Origin: Congeria kusceri
Taxonomy: Eukaryota > Mollusca > Bivalvia > Myida > Dreissenidae
Length of the DNA stretch: 64,000 nt
NCBI GenBank assembly: GCA_027627225.1
Contig: CM051033.1
Location: 45,078,816-45,142,815 of the forward strand
Reading direction: 5' to 3'
Made by a program: the position numbers and the translations under genes. A model generated the notes under the pieces. That model saw only the letters and a list, made by a program, of their open reading frames with translations, was not told the DNA's origin and searched no databases. Below, one piece after another: positions 1 through 12,339 of this stretch (within the stretch, counting starts at the first letter, position 1; every line of letters begins with the position of its first letter).

Positions 1-2100
1 CCTACATTTAAGAAAAAAAAGCAAAATAACAGTTACACATTCTGCATAAACTTCAAACATTTTTACCTGTGGACTAGTTACATTCTGATCAAAGTGGTGA
101 GTGAATAATGTCAAAAGCACCATAACTATGAAACACTAGTATGTATTTTTCAGTGTTTCACAGAAATGATGCTGAAGATTATTTCCAAACTCCAGATGGC
201 TTCAAATTGAGCTGAATATAACATTATTCCACGGCCGATCTGATATTATTTACCGTACTGTTATTTGGGTAATTATTACCGCTGATCACTTTTTTTATAA
301 TACTTCCCAATAATTTTCAGCATTTACGTGTGCATTAGGCTAAAAAAAATTAATGATTTGGTTCCCAGGCAGCGCCGCAACGTTTTTTTATGGCCCGCCA
401 CAAATTTGTTTAAATGCCCCAAAAAAATTTATAAACTATTTTGGACGATCGCGCCCGGGTTTTAAAGGAGCAGTCCAGAAATATGTTAATAAAATAAAAA
501 AAATTGCAGAAAGTGTTTCTAATGGGCATGTTATCGAACAAAATACAAAAACTACGCACTGAAATCTGTTAATTATTAACATTTTGGTAACTGACTATAG
601 TCTTTTTTTCTGTATGCGATAAATGATGATGACTCTGGAGTAAACAAGCATGTACATTATAGTATAATCCGTTTGTATCAAATGCTTTTGAACAATGCCT
701 TTCGTAAATAAGAAACAGATTTCGGACGAAGAAACACCATAAACGTTCATAAGAACTATTACTAAAATAACGATGTATTGAATTAGATCCCATGGACAGC
801 GGCTTAAAATTAAACGATTCTGAATTTTAACATAGCGGAAGAAGAGTATCCCGGTGGAGATTTCGGTGTTTCCAGTAACTTTATTCCTGTCCGATTTCAT
901 TATATTAATCGGATATACACAAATTGTGAAATATATTTGTAAATTTTGAAGAAGGTCATATTCGATTGGGAACTTTTACAAATAACGTCTATTTGTTGAT
1001 TAAAACTTTTGATTCGTAGATGCGTTTGCTTGTGTAATAGCATTCCATATTTTTGAAGAAAATCTGTGTCAATATAAGTCCTATGGACACAAACGAAAAT
1101 GAAAGCTGCGTTGACCAGTGTTGGTTTTCCTTTCCAAAAATTATTGATTTTTCGCAAAAATAATTCCTTTTTTTGACAGTTATAAAAATATGAATTACGA
1201 AAAGTTAAATTCTATAAATAGAAGTACTTTAATGTTGATGGTATATCAGTTTGAAGGCACTTACTTTAATTATGAACATTCAAATTGATTGTCTTTTTAC
1301 GTCAGCTTGCATAAATGATCGTTTGTGATTAATAAATCTATATTTAGAATTTTCTAAAAAGTGGTGCTTATATTGTTATTTAAACTTAAAATTGTCTTTA
1401 ATCTGTACTTATTTACTTGTTTTAATAAGCCAATAGAAAAGAGTAGGAGAAAAAATAAATAAATACTTCAATAAAAAAAATAATTCGCCTTCCCTCCTGA
1501 TTTTTTGGAACAAAAGTGCCTGAGAAACAAATCATTATTTTTTTTTTAGCCTTAGTTTATCGGAATTTCAAAACTGTTGCTTATGAGCGCGGCCATTTAA
1601 TGATCATGTGATTGAAAGTAGTCCAAAATGTCGCATGATGTACCATGAGCGAATTATTTTTAGAATCGCCTGTGTACCCAGCGTGAACCAACGGTTTGGA
1701 GTTCGATGCGTACGAATTAAACCACCAGGGCGATAGCAAGCATCGGAACGAAAACAGTGCATTATGACGTCATCATCATTGATAAACATTGAGCGAATGA
1801 TGTCAGTTTTATTGATAATAAGCAAAGAATCAATGTGATGTCGTGATGTCATACTTAAATACAGTGAAAATTTGGTTTTATTGCGGTAAAAACATAATGC
1901 AGAAATGAGTTGTTTGTCACAATTTTGTTATCGCGCGTTTAAGCACGTGCATTTTACAGAACAATTTCGTCGAATTTCTGGAAATATTTTCAAAACATTA
2001 GGCTCCGCCCATAATTTGTTGCAGAATAACCCATGGTTGATTTCCTTCTTCATATATGGAAAACTAGCCGCGTGCCGTGTTAGAATATTACTTAGACACA
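1..2100. other. No recognised gene; AT-rich DNA
   Basis: I see no recognisable exon, RNA gene or tandem array here. The open frames are short (under about 100 codons), show no family motif and lie on both strands with no splice context. Homopolymer A and T runs are frequent. Nothing is called. Confidence 0.6.
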
Positions 2101-2420
2101 GCGATGTAATGTAATCAAAACGATTAAAAAAATTCGTAATGCTCGTGGTTAGTTCTTTCTCTCGTCAGTTCTAATTTTTTTTATAATTTCATTTAATAGA
2201 GATGTTAAATTACTTTATTTACATATAAAACTGAAAGCGACTATCGCGTTATGAACAAATTCAAATGTTGCTGATAAGAATTGAACTTTCAAGCCATTTG
2301 CAATCACTAGTCTATGTGTTTATCGCAGCTGTGTCGTTTATTAAAACTGTGAAATCAAGCAAATTTAAATTGTCGAACTTCAAATCTAGAACCAACCAGG
2401 TTTGGTCCAATATAAATACT

Positions 2421-3099
2421 ACGCAGCAATATGGTCCCGTGATATACATGCGGCACCAAAGCTCAGGACATATAGAACATTTAAGAGCGAATTTAAATGC
2501 GAAGAGTATATCTCAAATTGAATCTATCTAAAAACGAAAGAGCTATTCTATGCCATTTCAGTGTGGGAATACTTCCGTTAAGCATTGAAACAGGACGAAT
2601 CCCCAGAAGACAGGCTATGTCGATTTTGTGACTCTGAAACAGTTGAAAGTGAATCACACTTCTTGCTAGAGTGCTCTCTGTACGATGACATTAGGACCAG
2701 CACTATAAGTAACACTATAGCGTTACTGTCAACAGTAAACACTAAAAATGTTATTAACATTGCACCCCAGGATAACAGCCAAATTCATTGTGAAAGCGTA
2801 TTTACATAGGCGAAATACCATTTACTTATAAATCATACCTGTTATTATCCCATTATTTCATAGTGATATATGAATATTTGTTTGTATCAATATCCATGTT
2901 TATATTCATTATTGCCCATATCATGCTGATGATAAAGTATTTTGTAAATATTTATATGGAACGAAATTTAATCACATATTTATTGATGGTGACATATAGG
3001 TCCACTGGGTGCTCAATTTACATTTTTGCTTTGTATATGCTTGTTTACTCAGTTGTATGCACATGTCACGGTTATAAAAGAATTACTTACTTACTTACT
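2421..3099 (+). mobile_element. 5'-truncated CR1/L2-like non-LTR retrotransposon, C-terminal end
   Basis: The fragment encodes the C-terminal zinc-knuckle-like tail typical of animal non-LTR reverse transcriptases. In frame near 2540-2630 it reads like the usual 'IETGR' segment; after a frameshift comes CRFC-x9-ESHFLLEC (about 2615-2680), a C-x2-C...H-x4-C pattern. The 3' end carries four TTAC units (3083-3098), a common tail for this class. Both flanks carry TATAAATACT (2411-2420 and 3100-3109), which I read as the target-site duplication. The inverted paralogue near 24.8 kb lacks the insert. The coding frame is broken, so the copy is dead. Confidence 0.85.
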
Positions 3100-3143
3100 T
3101 ATAAATACTAATCTTACTCTTATGGCATCTGTTATGATACTTA

Positions 3144-6100
3144 AAAATATTAAATCTAATCTGCTACTGTCATTGTCGGGAGAAATTGAAACTAATCCTG
3201 GTCCACCTAATATATCCTCGCGGGAGTCCTGCCTGTCAATATTTCACCAAAACATCCGAAGTATTTAACATAAATTTGAATATAATCGGAACAATTTCTT
3301 GGATTTTGATATTACTTGTTTTACAGAAACTAAACTTTTGAACGATGTTAGTAATGAAAGCATACTTTTAGAAGGCCATGCCTGCGTTTTTCGGAAAGAT
3401 AATACTAATCATTCCGCGGGCTTATTAACATATGTTTCGTCATCATTTAGACCAAGACTTTTCAATTTGTAAATAATACTATCGGAATCTATATGGGTTG
3501 AACTTTTTGACCATTCTAGATCTTACTTAATTTGTAATGTTTACCGTCCTCCAAATACCGCCACTGAATTTTGGGATCGATTCCAAATATGCCTAGAAAA
3601 AGCTCATGATCGTTGTAATAACATTATTATTGTTGGCGACATCAATGAAAATCAAATGAATCCATTTAAAGATATGCTTTTTCTGAGCAACATGACAAAC
3701 GTAATGAATGAACCACGCCGAGTAACAGAACACACTCGAACAGTGATAGATCCCATTGCAATAACGAACACATCGCAGCATTTACATTCTGGAATCTTTG
3801 AAACCGATAAGTCAGTAAGTGATCAATATTGCACATACATATATATCAACAATTTAAACAAAAATGCTCCTTATAAAAGAAAAGTATGGCGCTATAAGCA
3901 TGGACATTTCAGTTAGTTAAACGGGCCATTATGTCATACGATTGGACCTTTTTAAATACGGGTGGTCTAGATCAAACTGTTGTTAGATTTACACTCACAT
4001 TTTTTTAACTAGCTTCTACTTTTATTCCGTCATCAAATGTCACTATACGACCTAACGACCGTCCTTGATATAATTCATTAATTCGCAAAACCTCATGCCA
4101 AAGAGATGGACAAAAGTATGTTGCTATACAGTCCGGTAAATTTTCTGACTGGTCCAAAGAAATACAGCTAACAATATGAAAAAAAACACGCAAAAGAATG
4201 CTTTTTTAATACTCTAGAAAATGGACTTGCTGATTGTAAAACAAGTAATCCTCGTAAATACTGGAAAACGGTCAAAATGTAAGTCAAAGAAAATGCACAC
4301 AATTGCAACAGTATACCTCCGTTATTGAATCAAGATGAATCGTATTCAGTATCAGAAATAGAAAAGACCAATACACTTAACGATTACTTTGCCTCTATAT
4401 CTTCAATTCATGAAACAAACCATGACTTACCTCCATAATTATTTCCGAACAGGATGTAATCGATGTTCTAAGTAACTTAGACATCAACAAAGCTAATGGC
4501 CCTGATAGCATCAGTCATAAAATGTTAAAAGAAACATCTAAATCAATAAGTAAGCCACTGTCTATACTCTTTAACAGATAGATTCGTGAAAATATGGTTT
4601 CCATCTCGTTGGAAAGAAGCCAATGGTATGCCCCTATTTAAAAAAGGTGACATTTTCATTCCTTCGAATTATCGACCCATATCTCTCATAGGTTCTGTTG
4701 GTACAGTATTAGAAAGGGTAGTTTTCAAATACCTTTACAACTATTTACACACAAATCAACTTATTTACAAAAATAAGTCAGGCTTTTTATCGGGACATAC
4801 TACAGTTTACCAATTAATTGACATGTATAATAAAATATGTAAATCTTGTGATGAAAAACTAATCAACTTGTAACGTTTATTGTGATATTAGCAAGGCATT
4901 TGATAGAGTTTGGCACAAAGACCTTATACAAAAACTTAAAGAACTCGGCTTTACTGGGAATAAAATTGAATGAATGTCCAGTTATTTGGCAAACAGATCC
5001 AAAAAAGTATGCATTGGGTCGTCTTTTTCTCGATTAAAAATATAAATGCTGGGTTTCCACAGGGTTCAGTATAAGGCCACTTTTATTTTGAATATATATG
5101 TTAACGATATCTCTGAATCACTTCTCAGCGTTAGTCGCTTCTTTGTTGACAACAGTTCACTATCTGTTTCCTCTAATGACAATGCTCTTATTGAAATAAT
5201 TTTAAATCACGACCTTAACTGTATAAATCAATGCTCCAAGAAATGGCTTGTTAATTTTAACCCCTCTAAGACGGAAGTAATATTTTTCACCCTTTCAAAA
5301 AATCAAAACCGTCCTAAATTAATATTCGACGAAACTCATTTATCCTTTGTGAAATTCCACAAGCATCTCGGTCTAACACTTAGCGAAGATGGTTCGTGGC
5401 ATAAACACATTGACAATATTACACAATCGGCTTCAAAAATACTTGGGTCCATGCGAATGTTAAAATATAAACTCAAACGCAAAACTCTTAATCATATATA
5501 TATATTATTTAAGACCCATTTTAGAATACGCGTCTATAGTTTGGGACAATTGTACAAAATATGAAAAGGAATTATTAAAAATACAAATATCTAAACAATC
5601 TTTTTCCAGCACCGCCTGACAACATTCCTTATTTGTTACGAAATAGTGGCAATTACGCAACAGTTGCCCGCAGACCTGCGATCTATTCGAATTCTACAAT
5701 TCTTTCGTCGATTAAGCTTTGGAATGAATTCGATGTTGACGCTTGTTCGATATCTACGCTATCTGGCTTTAAAAACACAATTAAACAAATGTTTAATCCT
5801 CCTACAGTTCTTTCTTTTTTTTCTTATTGGTAAAAGAAAACAACAAATTCTACATACACGGTTAAGAAACCAATGTAGTTATTTAACTGCCGATTTACAT
5901 TCCAATCACCTACGTGAAAATCCAATACGTGTGTGTAACAGTCCCGTCGAAGATACCGATCATTTCTTTTTCAAATGTCCGCTCTATTCAGAGCAACGAC
6001 TCGTTCTCTTTACTAACACGCGTCCATTTCATCCCCTTAGTGCAAACAAACTATTATTTGGTATTCCAGGATTGTCTGATGATCAAAATAAGGCATTATT

Positions 6101-6678
6101 TCTGGAAGTTCAACGATATATACAAACCTCGAATAGATCAGCGAATTGATTATAATTACATAAGTATATGAAATCTTTTTATTACTAGAATTTACATATC
6201 TTACCTGCAACTTTTCTTGTATCTAAGCAATGTTGAGCTGGGTGGTGTGGAGCAATTGTTTATAATTGTTTATAATTATGTCATGTATTTACAATCATTT
6301 ATATATTCATTTTTCTTCCTTTTTTTTCGTGTTGTTGTAATAAATACACGGTAAAATATACTGCATGGAATATGAAATAATTTCGTTTAACTTTTTGTCA
6401 TTTGCCAATATATATTTACATATTAACTTTTCTCATTGTACATTAATTTTGTGCATAGTATAAAGCTATATGAATGCATTTAGTTATATCGAACCAGTCC
6501 GGAAATTTTTGGGAAGGGTCGTCATCTAATGTTGTTAAAACTTGTGACCCAACATTTTGCTGTTTTTCAAACATTTCTCTATGTTGATTATGTACTATGT
6601 ATATTTGATGCTGTATTTGCACATTTGTTTATCACTTGTATATATATTATGAAAAAGTAAATACAGTAGTATTAAACT
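3144..6678 (+). mobile_element. Degenerate non-LTR retrotransposon (endonuclease + reverse transcriptase) with 2A-like motif
   Basis: Read across frameshifts and stops, the order is: a 2A-like motif (GEIETNPGP, 3179-3205); the start of an APE-type endonuclease ('FHQNIRS', about 3242); 'VYRPPN' (about 3539); 'VGDINEN' (about 3632, the usual GDFN position); a DPI and SDQ region (about 3750-3830); the linker 'RPNDRPWYNS'-like (about 4045); reverse transcriptase fingers ('NYRPISLIG', about 4668); 'SGFLSGHTTV' (4778); 'DISKAFDRVWHK' (about 4886); 'GFPQGSV' (about 5048); and FVDN (5142-5153) where F/Y-A-D-D is expected. A C-terminal Cys/His tail (about 5930-5985) ends at the stop near 6149, followed by about 0.5 kb of apparent 3' UTR. 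Comparison with the copy of block D at 24.8 kb places the 5' junction near 3144, so the in-frame ATG at 3122 belongs to flanking DNA. The copy is 5'-truncated or promoterless and inactive. The clade is probably the CR1/L2/Rex1/Crack group. Confidence 0.88.
3179..3205 (+). other. 2A-like ribosome-skipping motif of the non-LTR element
   Basis: The peptide GEIETNPGP, followed by P, matches the 2A consensus D/G-x-E-x-N-P-G-P. It is preceded by a leucine/serine-rich stretch (LLLSLS). Such motifs at the N-terminus of non-LTR ORFs are established in sea urchin and other invertebrate elements, where they act in ribosome skipping or as signal sequences. Activity of this copy is not inferable. Confidence 0.8.
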
Positions 6679-7336
6679 AAAGGGCCCTCTACACGGTAAA
6701 CCTTGGTTTATAAAACTTGATTTATATATGTGTCTACTACAAGTGGTTTATAAACTTTTCTGGAGGTGTACGACACATTTTGGAATAGAGCATGCTCTAA
6801 TTTCTGTAAACCTTGGAGTACAGGCCCCACACAGAGATGTGATTTATTATCCAACTATAGCCCCACCTGAATAAAATTCCAGGGCAATTTGATAGTATAA
6901 GGTTATATTTTAAGCAGTTTGTATGAGTTTATACTGGTCAACATTCAACAATGGCTTTGCCTTGGAACTTAAGTGATACTGCAAATAAATTTCTGTTCAT
7001 TAGAATAAAGTTTTTGAATGACACATGGTCTTCCATATTAAAATTATAACAATGCATTACAAAAATTATGCACCTATTAAATTAAATCTGGCTATTAATC
7101 GAATCACTCATTGTCTTCCTACCATGTTATTCCTTTTTATTTGTTTAACAACAACACAAATCATGAATATACTAACACAGCAATAGGTCTTCTTTAAAGT
7201 TGCCGTTGTTAAAAGGAAGGGAAATAAGAGGATGTTTGATAAACCATGGTTTACCATGTAAATGGGCTTGATGTACTCCTTCTTAATCGTACACCCTGTG
7301 CTTTATAAATCAAGGTGTATCGTGTAGATTGGCCTT
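6679..7336. mobile_element. Non-autonomous TIR element (MITE-like), about 658 bp
   Basis: The left end (TCTACACGGTAAACCTTGG, 6688-6706) and the reverse complement of the right end (TCTACACGATACACCTTGA) form an imperfect inverted repeat of about 35 bp that begins AAGG(G)CC and continues into TTTATAAA. No transposase frame is seen inside. It sits directly between the non-LTR 3' UTR and the resumption of block D at 7337. The superfamily is undetermined; the TTAA at the right edge is suggestive only. Confidence 0.75.
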
Positions 7337-7930
7337 AACCTAGTCGTGATGATTTATTATACAATGAAAATCAAATATATTTAATTCAACATAAAACGCT
7401 ATACTATAGGCATTTTACTTAGGAACATTGAGAACACGATTATATTGTTGTCGATTTTCCAGCCTTCATGTTCGGTGCATGAACATGCTACTTATAATAG
7501 CCGGAATTTTGTTATGAAACATAACTGCGAAAACTACACAGAACATTGATAATAAATATGGTTTTAAATAGTCCATTAAATGAACGTATATTAATATAAG
7601 TTAGTAGGTTTGGTGGTTATTTACGAACAAACCTAAGGTGCATTAAATCTAAATTTTACACATGTTATTTTGGTGGAGAGAGCGAGTGGATTTAGTTACC
7701 GGGTAATGTAATTGTGTCACTTGTGTGTTTAAACAAGCTCGCATTCTTGTCAACGTGTTTGTGACCTTATTTTAGAATGCACACTTAACATTTCAATGGA
7801 CAGTACATTTTATTCCGGCAAATGCTCCATTTTGATCTCTAAGAGAGTTTACAGGAAGAGATCGAGATTGAGAGTGTTATACTGCACTATGAAAATGACC
7901 AGCCACATGTCTCCCGGGTCACACTGACTA

Positions 7931-9628
7931 AAATATAAACATAGTCCTTGGGATTTGCTTGGACTGTTGACGATAATAGCAAAAAAACCAACATCAAGGT
8001 AAATATAGTGCACATTCTTTTTAACAGAACGGAAACATTTGTTTGAATGAAATCTAATTTCTGCTATGCCATTTTTACACAAGATAAATCAAACTACTCA
8101 TTGTAATAGACGAGTTTCACATTCCAATTTTTAGCGATTATCACGACACAATAGTTTATCGGCGAATCGAACACGAGGCTCGCGATGTATTGATAATTGT
8201 TAATTCTGGTTGCATAGTTGTCATTTACAGTTTATTACTTTTAAAATGTTATAAATATTCACTTAGTTTACTTCTTAATAAACATTAATGGCATGGTACA
8301 TAAAATAATTATGATATATGATAAGATAGTGTCAGTTTAATTAGTATATCGTCGCTAAAAATGGAGTCAAAAAAAGCAATTCAGACTTAGGTACTGTCTC
8401 TGAGACTGAAAGACTTCGTATTGTTCAAACCTGGTCTTATCAATTATAAGATCATAATCTTGTATAAACACATGACCATTATTATGTAACCAGAATGTGT
8501 ATATAGGTCCTAAGTTTAAAATAACATGTGGCACAATTATGTAATAAAAGTGCATACCAATTAGTAATGCACGGGTCTTTGTCTCGGCAGCTATGCCACT
8601 GACCGAATGAATCTACTTGATAACAAGTGAAATAACTATCATTTAAAATACAAAATAACTTAATTTAAGACAAACAATTAATTTTATTCGCAATTATCCT
8701 GATCATTTGCTTGAACTCATGATAGTTTATCAGTGGGATGTACATGTGTTTGTACACAAAGTTTGAATACATATAAAAACGATAATTAACACTGCTTTTT
8801 AACGTTTTGATATTAAATAATGATGTTTTATTTTTTAGTCATATTGTTTGTTTGTTTTGGTTCTTTATCATTAAATAGTACAAAGAAAAAACGTCTTTAA
8901 TCAATTCTGGTTAACTCGATCGGTAGAATCCTTAAGTTGTTTCACTCAAATGAACAAAAAAGCATTCTCCGGGATATCACTTTCTTGCACATTCTGCATA
9001 TTAATAATAATAATAAAATAATAATAATAATTATGTTATATGTAACTGTACAGCTGTTATATAATTACCCCAGCCGACATTGAATCCGGAATAAACGAAC
9101 TGCTTCTGTTAATTAAATATTAACTAATAATTAATAAATTATGTAAAAGTCCGCAATAAATCCAGCAATTATAGACTTATTTCAATCATTTAAAGTTCAG
9201 ATCTGAATATGAAGTAACATAATCATTTTGTCAAACATAGTTTCGTTAGCAGATTTGTCTATGTTGTAATTGTTACATTATTTGCATTATAATATAAGTA
9301 TTTGAAACATATCCACGCATACATACTTTAGTGAATAAAACAGAGACAAGTTTAATGAAAAAACAAACGAACATTTTATAAGTTTATTCGATATTTTCTC
9401 CACTGAACAGTATTTTCCTTTATGGACAATTACAGCCATTACATCGTCAGCCTCGTTCTCGATTCGCTTTATCAAGGGAGACAACTCCTACAATACTCGA
9501 TAACGGGAATGTGAAAGGGGTCTATACTCCCTACTTCCAACATCTTGGTGGATATATAGGATCTGACCCGAGTTGTCATTTCATACCACATTTTATTAAA
9601 CGAATTCAGGAATTGTGTTAGTAAGCGA
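7931..9628. other. No recognised gene; AT-rich, short AAT microsatellite
   Basis: I see no exon or family motif. A short AAT/ATAA microsatellite lies at about 9001-9032. The small open frames have no supporting features. Confidence 0.6.
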
Positions 9629-10220
9629 GCCTTTGGCGAATTTAAGCTACGATGTCTGACGAGTTGTAACTCGCCACAACTCGCCTGGTGTCGTGTAGAT
9701 CTTGTACACATGTCGTTCTTTGACGCTTCTCGGCGACTTTGTATTCTCGTACTCCTGTCGAAGACATGTCAACGGAATCCCGCGCAAACTCAAACACACT
9801 CGAGCACATTCCGTAGACATGTATTCCCTTGGCGTAGCGTTTCGCCGTATATTATCATTCTACGACATTACACGAGTTTGCTGCGAGTTTGAGAGACTTG
9901 CCTACGACATCTGCTCGTCTGTTTCTCGTAAAATGTCGTCATTAACTCGGGCTCATGTTCTCACAAGTCGTACAGACTCGTCCACACCCGTACATTATCG
10001 AACACAAGTGTTCGATTGTCGAAAAGACATCGTACGCATATCTCGGCTGAACGCGTAATAAAATGTGAGTATCGTACTTGCGTGCCAAGGATGAAGAGAA
10101 CTCAAAATGTCGTCTTGAAACAATTCCGCGACCAACTCGTCCACTTAACGTCGAGTAAAAACTCGCCAGAACTCGTACAGAACTCGAATCTCAAATTCGC
10201 CACAGTGTGACAAGGCCTTA
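9629..10220. mobile_element. Probable degenerate TIR element
   Basis: The left end (TTGGCGAATTTAAGCTACGA, near 9633) and the reverse complement of the right end (TGTGGCGAATTTGAGATTCG) are inverted similar sequences. The right end terminates in GTGTGACAAGGCCTTAA, sharing the GGCCTTAA terminus with the element ending at 7336 and with a sequence at about 17719-17726. The interior is unusually rich in CG and in the words ACTCG and TCGT compared with the AT-rich surroundings, which supports a foreign unit. The left terminus is poorly preserved. Open frames inside (for example 9702-10058) resemble no family I know. Confidence 0.5.
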
Positions 10221-11467
10221 ACGAATGTCCTAGACGAGTTTAATAAATTATGGCATAAAATGACAACGAGTGTCAGATCTTTTTGTCAAATGCTTTTAAA
10301 CCCAATAAAACCCTTCTAATTTTACCAAAATAATTTAGTAAATCCTCAAAGTTGTGTACTGATGTGACGTCATTTCATGTTGACGTCTTCCTTTACTAAA
10401 ATAACGGCACGCGATTGGTCAGTCAAAGAATATGTAGCCAATGAAAATGCTGAAAATGTTTAACAAAAAATATTCGTAATGGCTGTGTTGCACAGATAAC
10501 AAGGTATAGCATGCGATAAATATAGGTTTGAATGCAAACTAGCCTGTAAAGTTAAAATTAGGTCGCACGATTCAATCTTTCGAAATCGCCCTACTAAAGA
10601 CCATTGGCTTCCGTCCACAGTCTTCAATTCACGTAAACTCCTTTATGCAGACATAATTTGTCGACAACTGTATTTATAGGCAAGAACAAGTAATTATCCT
10701 TCAGGAAATGGAGTGGAATTTGAAAAAGTTGTAACTGTGCGCAGTTTTCATGGTAATGGATGTTAACGTTATATTATCGTCGCTATTGACACAACTTGCT
10801 CCGCTTATGTTATACCGTGTTTGTTTGTGGATACGAACAAAGTATTTAATGTTGTTTAAATGCATTCATTTTTGAGTGTATATTAATTAACAATGATTTT
10901 TTTTCAATCGTGACAACGTGAACCAATCTTACTTATACATACATGTACTACTGTATTTATATGTTGTATGCATATTTCCGGACGCACCTCGTATTTATAT
11001 ATCTTAATTCCATTTTAGTAAAAATTTGTTTTTCATGCATTACCTTATCCGAAGAACTTGGATAAAATAATCTTTAGGCATTGGGTATAAGTGGAAAAAT
11101 GATCTTAATTGACCATTTGCGACATGTCCATCAAGGATTGAGTTGACCAATTATGGGTTTATATTTCAGTGGTAAATAATAACGCATGGTTAAATAATCC
11201 AATCAATTTTCTTCAGGTCTTTTCGGATAAACAACCGCAGGCATTCAAAAAGACGGAGCGATCTATGATTTTGTGGTAGAGAAAGATACTTGTTAGCATA
11301 TAGGTTATTATGAGTTGCGTTTGTGGTTGATTTAAACGTATTGGAAGATGTATTATTATACGATGCATAACAGTGATTTTAGTAGTATTCAGATGTACGT
11401 ACTACTGTTATATACAATTTTCAGGATACATATTTTAACTATTAGTAATAGAGGGTTATTAATTATA
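10221..11467. other. No recognised gene
   Basis: AT-rich sequence without recognisable exons, RNA genes or arrays. Confidence 0.6.
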
Positions 11468-11735
11468 TAAAAAAATCAACCACATGTCTGTCCTCCGAAA
11501 TAATTGCAAATCTCTAGTTCATTTCCACATTGTTAGGCCAAATGTCTTTCGCAGGTATCGCCTCGTCGGATGCTGACTTCTGAAAGACCACGACTCTGGG
11601 AAAAAAAAATCAACCACATGTCTGTCCTGCGAAATAATTGCAAATCTCTAGTTCATTTCCACATTGTTAGACAAAATGTCTTTCGCAGGTATCGCCTCAT
11701 CGGGTGCTGACTTCTGAAAGACCACGACTCTGGGA
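11468..11735. repeat. Tandem duplication, 134-bp unit x 2
   Basis: Two nearly identical copies (start of CAACCACATG at 11477 and again at 11611). Each contains an A-run, a 3'-splice-like CAG and the beginning of the duplicated last exon of the trypsin-like gene. The first copy stops within the exon (about 11555-11600); the second runs on into the full module T copy. Confidence 0.9.
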
Positions 11736-11815
11736 ATATTTGAAGACGTGAGCAAGTATTCGGACTGCCTACATTAGACCATGAAAACGGCCGGCATCTC
11801 TACCAAAACAAGTCT
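11689..11815 (+). pseudogene. Decayed copy of the last exon of the trypsin-like gene (module T, copy 1)
   Basis: The sequence starting with GIASSG and containing 'GIFEDVSKY' matches exon 6 of the gene at 29.1-32.1 kb. It carries an in-frame TGA where the intact gene has Arg just after Cys250, a second stop in place of the 'WVKNTM' region, and lacks the final YQY-stop end. A 3' splice acceptor (ending at 11688) is preserved but lies after an extra 18 bp relative to the intact gene. No other exons of the paralogue are recognisable upstream. This is an exon-level duplicate, not a gene. Confidence 0.85.
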
Positions 11816-12290
11816 AGTCCAGCTGGGGCGCGCATTTATATGCCATCATATATTCGAAAACATTGATAGACTATGACAATAACTAAAATGAACTTTGCGA
11901 CGCGTGTTCGTGTTTTGCGTGAATGTGGTGTGAAATAAAATTAAGTTTTTTAGTCTCTGTTTGTTCCTGATGGATATTTCGCATTTCTGTTGCTTAACCG
12001 CTTTTTAAGCGTCTATGAACTCTCAGAATGTTGGAATCAAGTTGGCGTAATTTCAGTAATGCGTTCGCATTATGACACATTTCACGCTTCGTTAAAACTA
12101 ATTCCCACCGGGATCGCGCAGTTTTGTTTCAATCTTCAAATAATTAAATTCTGATTGGCGTCATCTGACACTTTAATATAGGAATTGTTGTCGAGGCAAG
12201 GAACAGAAAATTGTTCTAGTTTCTGGCCAGTTTTCTTTTCGGATCTTATAATATTATATAGAATATGTTTATAAATATATGCTCATTTTT
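11816..12290 (+). repeat. Module T, copy 1: duplicated 3' flank of the trypsin-like gene
   Basis: Collinear with 32057-32560 and 34925-35450. Shared landmarks are GCGCATTT near the start, 'GTGAATGTGGTGT', an AATAAA-like site (AATAAA at about 11932 here), 'ATAATTTCAGTAATG'-like and 'AATTAAAT...TTGGCGTCAT'. The duplication therefore includes the UTR and downstream sequence. Confidence 0.85.
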
Positions 12291-12339
12291 TAAGCTAAAA
12301 GCTTATAGTTAATATTCATGTTCATTACGTGAAGCCAAA

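Larger units (their letters stand above)
2110..7930 (+). repeat. Duplicated block D, copy 1 (interrupted by mobile elements)
   Basis: Segments 2110-2420, 3109-3143, 7337-7720 and about 7850-7925 are collinear with the reverse complement of 25130-23040. In the other copy the parts matching 2110-2420 and 3109-3143 are adjacent, and those matching 3143 and 7337 are separated by only about 15-20 bases. The material between them here is therefore inserted: a truncated non-LTR element, a longer non-LTR element and a TIR element. Identity by eye is roughly 75-85 percent. I recognise no gene in the block. Confidence 0.8.
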
